From NCBI RefSeq assembly GCF_001544975.2, contig NZ_FCOG02000023.1, positions 47,285-111,284 on the forward strand: a stretch of DNA of 64,000 nucleotides. Reading direction: 5' to 3'. The translations under genes and the position numbers were made by a program. A model generated the notes under the pieces. The model searched no databases, was not told where the DNA came from, and saw only the letters and a list, made by a program, of their open reading frames with translations. Below are positions 1 through 6,436 of the stretch, in pieces. Positions within the stretch are counted from its first letter, which is position 1. Each line of letters opens with the position of its first letter. Source of the DNA: Caballeronia arationis (lineage in GTDB: Bacteria; Pseudomonadota; Gammaproteobacteria; Burkholderiales; Burkholderiaceae).

Positions 1-1038
1 CAAGCCGAAGACCAGCATCGCGACCACGGCGAGCGCCACATTGCCCGCGTGCGCGAACCAGAAGAGGCCGATGCCTTCGCCTGCAATCAGGACGAACAGG
101 AGCGTCGAGCGAATATCGAGGCCGCGCTTCGCGGCGAACTTGTCGGAGAGCCAGCCGCCGAGCGCGCGGGCGAAGAGCGCGAGCAGGCCGAAGCTGCCCG
201 CCGCCATGCCAGCGGAGGCGAGCGAGAGCTGGAAGTGATCGACGTAATAGACCGCCGCGATGTTGTGGATGAACACTTCGACGCCGAAGCACGCCGCATA
301 GGTCACGAACAGCATCCACACGCGATAGTTGGCGCAGGCCGCGCGAAAGCTCGCCCAGCCGCCCTTCTTGCCGCCGTCGATGGCGATGCCGCGTGCGCGC
401 AGGTCCGCGAAGTTGCCTTGCGGGCAGTCCTGCGTATAGCGCCAGTAGAAGAAGGCCATGATCGGCATCGCGATGCCCGGCACGACGAGCGCCAGGCGCC
501 ACGCCGAGTGCTCGCCCGCACCGATCGCGATCGCAGCCGCCACCAGCATCGGCACGAGCGCCTGCGCCGCGCCTGCGCCCGCATTGCCCCAGCCGGCAGT
601 CGTCGCATTTGCGGTGCCGACGACGTTCGGCGCGAACATCACCGACGTGTGGTACTGCGTGATAACGAAGCTCGCGCCAATCGCGCCGATTGCGAGGCGG
701 CAGAACAGGAAGCTCTCGTAGCCGGTGGAGAACGCGGCGCCGAGCACCGGAACCGCACCCGAGAGCAAGAGGCCCGCGTAGACCTTGCGCGGACCGAAGC
801 GGTCGCACATCGGGCCGACGATCAGGCGCACCAGAATCGTCACCGCGACGGCGGCGATGTTGATGTTCGCGATCTGGTCGACGGAGAGGCCGAACTCGCG
901 CTTGATGAGCGGCATCAGCGGCGCGCATGCGAACCACGCGAAGAAGCACACGAAGAATGCCATCCACGTGACGTGGAAGGCGCGCATCGGCGCGGTGCGC
1001 ATGCTGAACAGATCGATTCGGGTTGCCTTGTTTGCCAT
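1..1038 (-). CDS. narK: Nitrate/nitrite MFS transporter (NarK/NasA family), 3' end cut by window edge
   Basis: The frame opens at ATG 1038 on the minus strand (MANKATRIDLFSM) and stays open to base 1, giving 346 codons without a stop, so the C-terminus lies outside the window. The product is a hydrophobic major facilitator with many membrane segments. The start of the second segment and the loop after it (RLIVGPMCDRFGPRKV) match the MFS loop 2-3 signature, and a Gly/Ala-rich stretch (GNAGAGAAQA) resembles the nitrate-signature helix of the NNP family. The family moves nitrate and/or nitrite across the inner membrane. It is read divergently from cobA, and its leader carries a sigma-54 promoter, two ANTAR-type hairpins and a terminator, which ties it to nitrate assimilation rather than respiration. 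NarK versus NasA naming is not settled by sequence alone. Confidence 0.85.
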   Translation of the reverse strand, partial: MANKATRIDLFSMRTAPMRAFHVTWMAFFVCFFAWFACAPLMPLIKREFGLSVDQIANINIAAVAVTILVRLIVGPMCDRFGPRKVYAGLLLSGAVPVLGAAFSTGYESFLFCRLAIGAIGASFVITQYHTSVMFAPNVVGTANATTAGWGNAGAGAAQALVPMLVAAAIAIGAGEHSAWRLALVVPGIAMPIMAFFYWRYTQDCPQGNFADLRARGIAIDGGKKGGWASFRAACANYRVWMLFVTYAACFGVEVFIHNIAAVYYVDHFQLSLASAGMAAGSFGLLALFARALGGWLSDKFAAKRGLDIRSTLLFVLIAGEGIGLFWFAHAGNVALAVVAMLVFGL

Positions 1039-1050
1039 TTTCTTTCCAGA

Positions 1051-1101
1051 AAAAGAAAAGGCGTCCCGCGAAGCAGGCAGATGACCTGTTCGGGGGACGC
1101 C
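1051..1101 (-). terminator. Leader terminator of the nitrate transporter (attenuator)
   Basis: On the minus strand GGCGTCCC pairs with GGGACGCC around an inner stem (CGAACAGG with CCTGCTTCG), followed by TTTTCTTTTTC, 12 nt before the ATG. Its 5' arm is shared with the hairpin at 1095-1108, so the two folds exclude each other. This is the expected layout for NasT-controlled antitermination. Confidence 0.8.
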
Positions 1102-1167
1102 ATTGTCCAAAAGCTCGTATGTAGGGGGGTGCGTGTGTCGCGTAATTCAGCGGATCGCCGTTGACCC
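1095..1167 (-). promoter_or_regulatory. ANTAR-type dual-hairpin RNA in the narK leader (P1 1152-1167, P2 1095-1108)
   Basis: Read on the minus strand, P1 is GGGUC-AACGGC-GAUCC and P2 is GGAC-AAUGGC-GUCC. Both hexaloops carry A at position 1 and G at position 4, the hallmark described for ANTAR target RNAs. P2 reuses the GGCGTCC that forms the 5' arm of the terminator at 1051-1101, so stabilising P2 would block termination. The linker between P1 and P2 is about 43 nt. The matching element before cobA supports the call. Confidence 0.8.
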
Positions 1168-1183
1168 GATGGCGAGACATAAG

Positions 1184-1198
1184 GCAAGGCCTATGCCA
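1184..1198 (-). promoter_or_regulatory. Sigma-54 (RpoN) promoter of narK
   Basis: The minus strand reads TGGCATAGGCCTTGC, with -24 GG and -12 GC separated by exactly 10 nt, close to the TGGCAC-N5-TTGC consensus. The predicted start near 1172 lies just before the P1 hairpin at 1167. Confidence 0.75.
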
Positions 1199-1287
1199 TC
1201 GAGCCCGAATCCCTGTGTTTATGCGGGTTTGCGGGAAATCAGCGGGAGCACGGTCCGCTCGCGGCGGTTTCATCGTGATGCGCGCCA

Positions 1288-1302
1288 GCACATGGATGGT
1301 GC
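1288..1302. promoter_or_regulatory. NtrC-like binding box 1
   Basis: GCACATGGATGGTGC fits the GCAC-N7-GTGC dyad of NtrC sites. Its centre is about 123 bp upstream of the predicted narK start and 21 bp (two helical turns) from box 2. Confidence 0.6.
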
Positions 1303-1308
1303 GACGCA

Positions 1309-1323
1309 GCACTGAAGGCGTGC
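1309..1323. promoter_or_regulatory. NtrC-like binding box 2
   Basis: GCACTGAAGGCGTGC fits GCAC-N7-GTGC. With box 1 it forms a tandem pair on one face of the helix, as in NtrC enhancers. Confidence 0.6.
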
Positions 1324-1438
1324 GAAGCGTGACCACATTAACGCTGATTGAGAAGCTCCGTCGAACACCCACGCTCAGGCATCGCGTTCCCGCGATCGAT
1401 GCGCGCCGCGCCGATCGTGTGCAGCACGAAGACTCGTC

Positions 1439-1453
1439 GCACAGGCGCAGTGC
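1439..1453. promoter_or_regulatory. NtrC-like binding box 3
   Basis: GCACAGGCGCAGTGC fits GCAC-N7-GTGC and is centred about 100 bp upstream of the predicted cobA transcription start, a usual NtrC enhancer distance. Confidence 0.6.
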
Positions 1454-1519
1454 AGCGACGTGGCAGATGCCATCTAACAGAGCCCTGTCTGCAAAGGCTT
1501 TCGGCGGCATCGACGCGAC

Positions 1520-1535
1520 TGGCCTGCTTATTGCA
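1520..1535 (+). promoter_or_regulatory. Sigma-54 (RpoN) promoter of cobA
   Basis: TGGCCTGCTTATTGCA has GG (1521-1522) and GC (1533-1534) separated by 10 nt, the -24/-12 pattern. The predicted start near 1546 coincides with the base of the P1 hairpin at 1547. Confidence 0.7.
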
Positions 1536-1546
1536 TTGTGCTGATC

Positions 1547-1647
1547 GCTCACGGCAACGGCGCCGGCGAGCAAGAATCGAAGGTCTTCTTTCAGTGCACA
1601 GCACGGAAGGCGGACGACAAGCAGCAGGATTCAGGACAACGGCGTCC
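1547..1647 (+). promoter_or_regulatory. ANTAR-type dual-hairpin RNA in the cobA leader (P1 1547-1571, P2 1634-1647)
   Basis: P1 has a CGGC-AACGGC-GCCG core, extended below a small internal loop by GCTC/GAGC. P2 is GGAC-AACGGC-GUCC. Both hexaloops have A1 and G4. The GGCGTCC of P2 is also part of the 5' arm of the terminator at 1639-1686, giving an antiterminator/terminator switch that NasT should control. The linker is about 62 nt. Confidence 0.8.
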
Positions 1648-1686
1648 CCTCGTGCACACACGCGAGCGGGCGCCGTTTTTTGTTTT
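1639..1686 (+). terminator. Leader terminator (attenuator) upstream of cobA
   Basis: A 14-bp stem with one mismatch (5' arm 1639-1652, 3' arm 1663-1676) is followed by TTTTTTGTTTT. It lies 50 nt before the cobA start codon and so can only act as a conditional terminator of the cobA transcript. Confidence 0.85.
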
Positions 1687-1735
1687 CAGGCAGGCCATCG
1701 CAGCCACGCACAGCGAATCAGTAAAGGACATCACG

Positions 1736-2518
1736 ATGACGACGACTCTCAACAACGGCAAGGTCACGCTTTTGAGCGCGGGTCCGGGCGACCTCGATCT
1801 CCTGACGATCAAGGCCGCGAAGGCGCTCGCCGCAGCGGATGTCGTGCTCCTCGACGATCTCGCCAATCCTGAGATCGTGTCGCTCGCGCCGCGTGCGCGC
1901 GTGATTCGCGTCGGCAAGCGCGGCGGCTGCAAGTCGACACCGCAGGCATTCATTCAGCGCCTCATGACGCGCTATGCATCGAAGGGACTGCACGTCGTGC
2001 GCGTGAAGGGCGGCGACGCGCTGCTCTTCGGACGCGCCGGCGAGGAACTCGCGGCGCTCAAGCGCGCGGGCATTCCGTTCGAGATCGTCAACGGCATCTC
2101 GTCGGGATTCGCGGCGGCCGCGAGCCTCGGCATCTCGCTCACGCATCGGGAGCACTGCCAGGGCGTGACCTTCATCACCGCGCACATGCAGGACCACGGC
2201 GAACCGGACTGGGCGACGCTCGCCGCCACCGGCACGACGCTCGCGATCTACATGGGCATGAGCCGTATCGAGAACATCTGCGCGGGACTCATGGCCACGC
2301 TTCGTGCGGAGACGCCCGCGGCCGTCGTGCAATGGGCAGGCGGCGCGAACGAGCGCCGGCTCGTCACCACGCTCGGACGCCTCGCCACGGAAGCGCAGGC
2401 GGCGAAGCTCGGCAGCCCGGCGGTGATTCTCGTCGGCGATGCAATTGGCGAAGCAAAGGCGTTCCCCGCGTCCGCGTTCGGCTACGATTCGCGCGACGGC
2501 CTCGCGCATGCGGCCTGA
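1736..2518 (+). CDS. cobA: Uroporphyrinogen-III C-methyltransferase
   Basis: 260 aa. The enzyme adds two SAM-derived methyl groups to uroporphyrinogen III to make precorrin-2, the branch point to siroheme (needed by assimilatory nitrite and sulfite reductases) and cobalamin. The N-terminus has the family signature (LLSAGPGDLDLLT) and residues 80-100 hold VRVKGGDALLFGRAGEE, the SUMT substrate/SAM motif. Length fits a stand-alone SUMT rather than CysG. ATG 1736 is chosen because AAAGGA sits about 8 nt upstream. The frame is open further 5', but that stretch is the ANTAR leader. Its position beside narK and nasTS implies a role in supplying siroheme for nitrite reductase. Confidence 0.93.
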   Translation: MTTTLNNGKVTLLSAGPGDLDLLTIKAAKALAAADVVLLDDLANPEIVSLAPRARVIRVGKRGGCKSTPQAFIQRLMTRYASKGLHVVRVKGGDALLFGRAGEELAALKRAGIPFEIVNGISSGFAAAASLGISLTHREHCQGVTFITAHMQDHGEPDWATLAATGTTLAIYMGMSRIENICAGLMATLRAETPAAVVQWAGGANERRLVTTLGRLATEAQAAKLGSPAVILVGDAIGEAKAFPASAFGYDSRDGLAHAA

Positions 2519-2669
2519 CGCGGACCGCCGTTGCGACGCAGTCTGCATCGCGCCGGGATTGAACGCCGGAACGCGCGACGTCGCGCCCCGATATACTTGA
2601 ACCAGAAGCGTGCGCAAGCAAGGCACGCCGCCCGCACCGTCCCCGAATGAATATTCCCCGCGTCTGACC

Positions 2670-3245
2670 ATGCTGCGTGTCCTTCTCGTCACCGACACGG
2701 ACAAGCCGATCGGCGATCTGCGCCAGGCGCTCGCACGCCTTGGCTACGAGATGCTGCCGGAAGCCGCGACGCCCGCCGCGCTGCCAAAAGTCGTCGAGCG
2801 CGAACGGCCGGATGTCGTCATCATCGATACCGAGTCGCCTTCGCGCGACACGCTCGAACAGCTCGCGGTCATGAACAAGGCTGCGCCGCGCCCCGTGCTG
2901 ATGTTCAGCAGCGACGCCGACCAGCAGTTCATCCGCGCGGCGGTCGGCGCGGGCGTGACGGCGTATCTCGTCGAAGGGCTCGCGGCCGAGCGGCTCGCGC
3001 CGATTCTCGAAGTCGCGCTCGCGCGCTTCGCGCACGAGGAGCAGTTGCGCCAGCGCCTTCAGAAAGTGGAGAGCGAACTCGCCGAGCGCAAGATCATCGA
3101 CCGGGCGAAGCGTCTCCTGATGGAACGCCGCCAGATGACCGAGCAGGAGGCGTACGCCGCGTTGCGCAAGCGGGCGATGGATCACGGGATGAAGGTCGCC
3201 GAAGTGGCGCGCCAGCTCGTGTCGATGGCCGATCTACTGGGGTGA
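2670..3245 (+). CDS. nasT: NasT-like ANTAR-domain transcription antiterminator
   Basis: 191 aa cytoplasmic regulator. Residues 1-125 form a receiver-like domain (LLVTDTDKP near the N-terminus, Asp53 in VVIIDTES). The usual conserved Lys region reads AYLVEGL, so it looks like the atypical receiver of NasT proteins. Residues 135-190 form the three-helix ANTAR RNA-binding domain (AKRLLMERRQMTEQEAY, then AEVARQLVSMADLL). In the NasS-NasT system NasS holds NasT inactive without nitrate; freed NasT binds tandem hexaloop hairpins and prevents termination. Its likely targets are the two leaders at 1051-1167 and 1547-1686. ATG 2670 is preferred as the conserved MLRVLLV start; no clear Shine-Dalgarno is seen, and an in-frame start at 2610 is possible. 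nasS follows after 10 bp. Confidence 0.9.
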   Translation: MLRVLLVTDTDKPIGDLRQALARLGYEMLPEAATPAALPKVVERERPDVVIIDTESPSRDTLEQLAVMNKAAPRPVLMFSSDADQQFIRAAVGAGVTAYLVEGLAAERLAPILEVALARFAHEEQLRQRLQKVESELAERKIIDRAKRLLMERRQMTEQEAYAALRKRAMDHGMKVAEVARQLVSMADLLG

Positions 3246-3255
3246 CCCGCACGCT

Positions 3256-4392
3256 ATGAATACCTCGACCCTTTTCGGCGCTCCCGAGAAAACACATATC
3301 CGGCTCGGCTTCGTCGCGCTGTCGGACGCCGCGCCGCTCGCCGCCGCACGCATGCTCGACCTTGGCCGCAAGTACGGCCTCACGCTCGAACTGTGCCGCC
3401 AGCCGTCGTGGGCCGCCGTGCGCGACAAGCTGCTGTCGGGCGAAATCGATGCCGCGCATGCGCTCTACGGTCTCGTATACGGCGTGCAACTCGGCATTGG
3501 CGGGCCGCAGGCCGACATGGCCGTGCTGATGGTGCTCAACCGCAACGGCGGCGCGATCACGCTTTCGAACGCGCTCGCCGACGCCTGTCGAGACACCGGC
3601 AGCGTGAAGGACGCTTTCGCTTCGCTCGGCAGGAAGCCCGTGCTCGCGCAGACTTTCCCGACCGGAACCCACGCGATGTGGCTCTACTACTGGCTCGCGG
3701 CGAACGGCGTGCATCCGTTGCGCGACATCGAGAGCGTCGTGATTCCGCCGCCGCGCATGGGCGACGCGCTCGCCGAAGGGCAACTTGACGGCTTCTGCTG
3801 TGGCGAGCCGTGGCACGCGCTCGCGGAAGCGCGCGGCGTCGGCAGGACGGTCGTGCTTACGAGCGGCATCTGGCCGGATCACCCCGAGAAGGCGCTCGCG
3901 AGCCGGCGCGATTTTGTCGCGCTGCATCCGAACACGTCGCGCGCGCTCGTCGCGACGCTGCTCGAAGCGTGCCGCTGGGTCGACAGTGCGGAGCATCGCT
4001 CGGAGATCGCGGCGCAGCTTGCCGCGCCGGATCTCGTGAATGTGCCGCGCGCGGTGATCGAGCCGCGCCTGAGCGGCGTCTACGATCCAGCGCGCTTCCC
4101 GCGGCCGCTCGCCGTCAGTTTCTTCGATGGCGGCGCGGTGAATTATCCGCGTGCGTCAGACGGGCTGTGGTTCGTGACGCAATATCGTCGATGGGGCATG
4201 CTCGATGGTGCCGTCACGGCCGATGATGCAGCTCTTGCCGCCGCCATCAGCCAGACCGAGCTTTATCGCGAGGCGGCTTCAATCGCGGGCGTGCCGCTGC
4301 CGGACGAACGGCGCGCGGCCGTTCTGTGCGACGGCCGCGTGTGGGACGGCGACGCGAGTGCCTATCTCGAGGGATTCGATGTGCGCACTTGA
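3256..4392 (+). CDS. nasS: NasS-like nitrate sensor (NrtA/CmpA-type periplasmic-binding fold, cytoplasmic)
   Basis: 378 aa protein of the NrtA/CmpA nitrate-binding family, recognised by IRLGFVALSDAAPL at the start, AHALYGLVYGVQLGIGG near residue 80 and GTHAMWLYYWLAANG near residue 140. It has no signal peptide: the N-terminus (MNTSTLFGAPEKTH) is polar and runs straight into the first strand. This separates NasS, a cytoplasmic nitrate sensor that sequesters NasT, from the exported NrtA subunit. No transporter permease or ATPase gene is beside it. It starts 10 bp after nasT, so the pair is surely co-transcribed, here in the order T then S. An alternative reading as a transporter subunit is disfavoured by the missing leader. 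Confidence 0.85.
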   Translation: MNTSTLFGAPEKTHIRLGFVALSDAAPLAAARMLDLGRKYGLTLELCRQPSWAAVRDKLLSGEIDAAHALYGLVYGVQLGIGGPQADMAVLMVLNRNGGAITLSNALADACRDTGSVKDAFASLGRKPVLAQTFPTGTHAMWLYYWLAANGVHPLRDIESVVIPPPRMGDALAEGQLDGFCCGEPWHALAEARGVGRTVVLTSGIWPDHPEKALASRRDFVALHPNTSRALVATLLEACRWVDSAEHRSEIAAQLAAPDLVNVPRAVIEPRLSGVYDPARFPRPLAVSFFDGGAVNYPRASDGLWFVTQYRRWGMLDGAVTADDAALAAAISQTELYREAASIAGVPLPDERRAAVLCDGRVWDGDASAYLEGFDVRT

Positions 4393-4427
4393 TTGGGGAC
4401 GGCTTTTACACCGGCGGACGTGCTCAG

Positions 4428-4930
4428 GCGTCCATGAAACTTGCTTTGACTTGGTCTATTAGCGCCGCCCTGTTGGTGCTGCAAGAAAAGCAGGCGAAGA
4501 AACCGGCTATTCGGCCCGCGGTGTCAGAACCTGATCACAATTGCGTCACACACTGGCACAGCCTCCAGTTTCGCCCTCATAAGACAAACCGGGTTGTCGA
4601 ACATGGTGGTATGCACTCCCGTTGAGCTTGACAACGCGACCTGAGCACCTGAGGTCGAAGCGAAGCGAGGACGGATGGATGAATGCTGTACCAGTCCCTA
4701 CACTGTGCGATGACACAGTGCGTGCCGCGCACCAGGCCCGGTTAGTCTTATGAGGGCGACACTTAGGCGCTGTGCCGGTCAGTATGGCAAGTGAGCTGCC
4801 CTTCGAACACCGCGGTCCTCCTGGCTGCTTTCTTTGCTTACTTTCTTTGCAGCAGCAAAGAAAGTAAGTCCCGCCCCGGACAGGGGCAGAGCAAACAAAC
4901 CGACGCGAAAGCAAGTTCGATGGAAGCGCG
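4428..4930. repeat. Long inverted-repeat element, copy A
   Basis: The right half contains CTTACTTTCTTTGC-AGCA-GCAAAGAAAGTAAG (4837-4868), a 14-bp perfect hairpin, then CCCCGGACAGGGG and an end reading GCAAGTTCGATGGAAGCG. The left end (CCATGAAACTTGCTTT) is a diverged inverted copy of that end. Inside, CGCCCTCATAAGAC (about 4573) faces GTCTTATGAGGGCG (about 4747). It is a mirror-organised element like copy B at 31691-32325; the left arm has lost most of its hairpin segment. No transposase is encoded. Boundaries are approximate. Confidence 0.7.
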
Positions 4931-4998
4931 AAAATATCAAACGGTGTAAACACCCCTGAAGAACCCTACCCTACCCGACCTGCCCATCGGAGGAACGC

Positions 4999-5484
4999 AT
5001 GGAACTTCTCACCGTCGACATCGACAAGCCCGAAGACCTCAACTTTATTCTCGGGCAATCGCATTTCATCAAGACCGTGGAGGACCTGCACGAGGCGCTC
5101 GTCGGCGCGGTGCCGGGCATCCGCTTCGGGCTCGCGTTCTGCGAGGCCTCGGGCAAGCGGCTCGTGCGCTCGTCGGGGACGGACGCCGCCGCGCAGCAGC
5201 TCGCCGAGAAGAACGCGATGGCGATCGGCGCCGGTCACAGCTTCATCATCGTGCTGTGCGACAACTTCTTCCCGGTCAACGTGCTGAACGCCGTAAAGGC
5301 GGTGCCGGAGGTGTGCCGCATCTTCTGCGCGACCGCGAACCCGACGCAGGTGCTCGTCGCAGAGACGGAGCAGGGGCGCGGGATCGTGGGGGTCATCGAC
5401 GGGTTCGCGCCGCTCGGGATCGAAACCGCCGAGGATGTCAAGTGGCGGCACGATCTGCTGCGCAAGATGGGGTACAAGGCGTGA
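4999..5484 (+). CDS. Adenosine-specific kinase family protein
   Basis: 161 aa, small soluble protein. Sequence blocks such as VDIDKPEDLNFILGQSHFIKT, VPGIRFGLAFCEASG, NAMAIGAGHSFIIVL and ATANPTQVLVAETEQGRGIVGVIDG match what I know of the adenosine-specific kinase family (COG1839 / PF04008), present widely in archaea and bacteria and poorly characterised physiologically. GGAGG lies 5 nt before ATG 4999. It stands alone, about 70 bp after the end of repeat element copy A, so the element may supply or insulate its promoter. Family assignment is from motif memory; the enzymatic role is known only from limited family work. Confidence 0.8.
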   Translation: MELLTVDIDKPEDLNFILGQSHFIKTVEDLHEALVGAVPGIRFGLAFCEASGKRLVRSSGTDAAAQQLAEKNAMAIGAGHSFIIVLCDNFFPVNVLNAVKAVPEVCRIFCATANPTQVLVAETEQGRGIVGVIDGFAPLGIETAEDVKWRHDLLRKMGYKA

Positions 5485-5866
5485 GGCGGCCGGCGATCGC
5501 CCGGAAGCGCCTCGCGTCAGCCAGAAGAATCTTGACTTGATCCCCATATTGGCGAGAATGTGGGCCCCGGCCCGGCCGGGCGCCCCGGCACGGCGTTTTT
5601 GGCGTGCGGTCACGAAATAAACGCGGATGCTGTATAACCGGCAGGAGCGCTCGCCGCGCCGCACGCAGCGGGCCGCGAGGCCAACCGCCGGCACGCCGCC
5701 AGTGGAGGCGCTAAAGAGCGCCCGCCGGCGCAACCGTCGGACAAAACACCTGCGCCGGCTCCCGGCGCACATCGACGCCCGGCATTCCAGCACCACCGGC
5801 AGCCCAAACCAGTTCAGCGTCGCCTGAGGAAGGGTCGTCCTCGGGCAGCGCCATCAGGAGCATGTC
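5485..5866. other. 382-bp intergenic region
   Basis: Very GC-rich. Contains GC palindromes (GGGCCCCGGCCCGGCC near 5560) but no T-tract typical of an intrinsic terminator. Short frames here lack ribosome binding sites and any recognisable product. It presumably holds the promoter of the DUF2760-Hsp70 operon. Confidence 0.4.
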
Positions 5867-6436
5867 ATGACCGACTTGAACCCGTCGTTTTTCGGCAGGA
5901 TGTCGATAGCCTTCGGCACGTTTTTCAGCATTCTCGGCAATGCCGAGTTCGCCGGCCGCGTGAAGCGCCTTCGCGAAGCGCCCGTGGCGCCCGAAGCCGC
6001 GCCGGCGCCCGCGCCCGCCCGGGCCGCCGCGCCCGCTCCGGTGATTCTCAAGGAAGCGAGCCCCGACGCCGCGCTCCAGCTTCTCGGCCTGCTCCAGCGC
6101 GATGCGCGCTTCATCGATTTCGTCGAAGAGGACATCGTCAACTACACCGACGCCGACATCGGCGCCGCCGCGCGCCTCGTGCACGAAGGCTGCCGCACGG
6201 TGCTGCGCGAGCACTTCACCATCCGCCCGGTGCGCGACGAAGCCGAAGGCAGCCGCGTCACGCTGCCCGACGGCTTCGACGCCACCGCAATCCGCGTGAC
6301 GGGCAACGTCGTCGGCAAGCCGCCGTTTCACGGCAGCATCAGCCACCGCGGCTGGAAGGTTGCCGACGTCCGCCTGCCGAAACTTGCCGACAGTCACGAC
6401 GCGCGCGTCGTCGCCCCCGCAGAGGTGGAACTATGA
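5867..6436 (+). CDS. DUF2760 domain-containing protein
   Basis: 189 aa. The N-terminus (MTDLNPSFFGRMSIAFGTFFSILGNAEFAGRV) is hydrophobic and may lie at the membrane. An Ala/Pro linker follows (residues 40-62), then a C-terminal domain with LQLLGLLQRDARFIDFVEEDI, LVHEGCRTVLREHF and GKPPFHGSISHRGWKV, the DUF2760 pattern. Function is unknown. AGGAG is 6 nt before ATG 5867. An ATG 6 bp upstream runs at once into a stop. The stop overlaps the start of the next gene (ATGA), so it is translationally coupled to an Hsp70-like protein, a linkage common in proteobacteria that suggests a shared chaperone-type task. Confidence 0.85.
   Translation: MTDLNPSFFGRMSIAFGTFFSILGNAEFAGRVKRLREAPVAPEAAPAPAPARAAAPAPVILKEASPDAALQLLGLLQRDARFIDFVEEDIVNYTDADIGAAARLVHEGCRTVLREHFTIRPVRDEAEGSRVTLPDGFDATAIRVTGNVVGKPPFHGSISHRGWKVADVRLPKLADSHDARVVAPAEVEL

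Noticed and set aside
49..1164. 371-codon open frame on the plus strand
   Set aside because: Antisense to the nitrate transporter, which has clear MFS motifs; the frame also runs through the terminator and ANTAR hairpin.
1580..1610. Alternative P1 hairpin (GTGC-ACA-GCAC) in the cobA leader
   Set aside because: The loop is only 3 nt; the hairpin at 1547-1571 has the required hexaloop and sits at the predicted transcript start.
4546..4953. 135-codon minus-strand frame with a Cys-rich stretch
   Set aside because: Lies wholly inside repeat element copy A and resembles the frame across copy B only because of the repeat.
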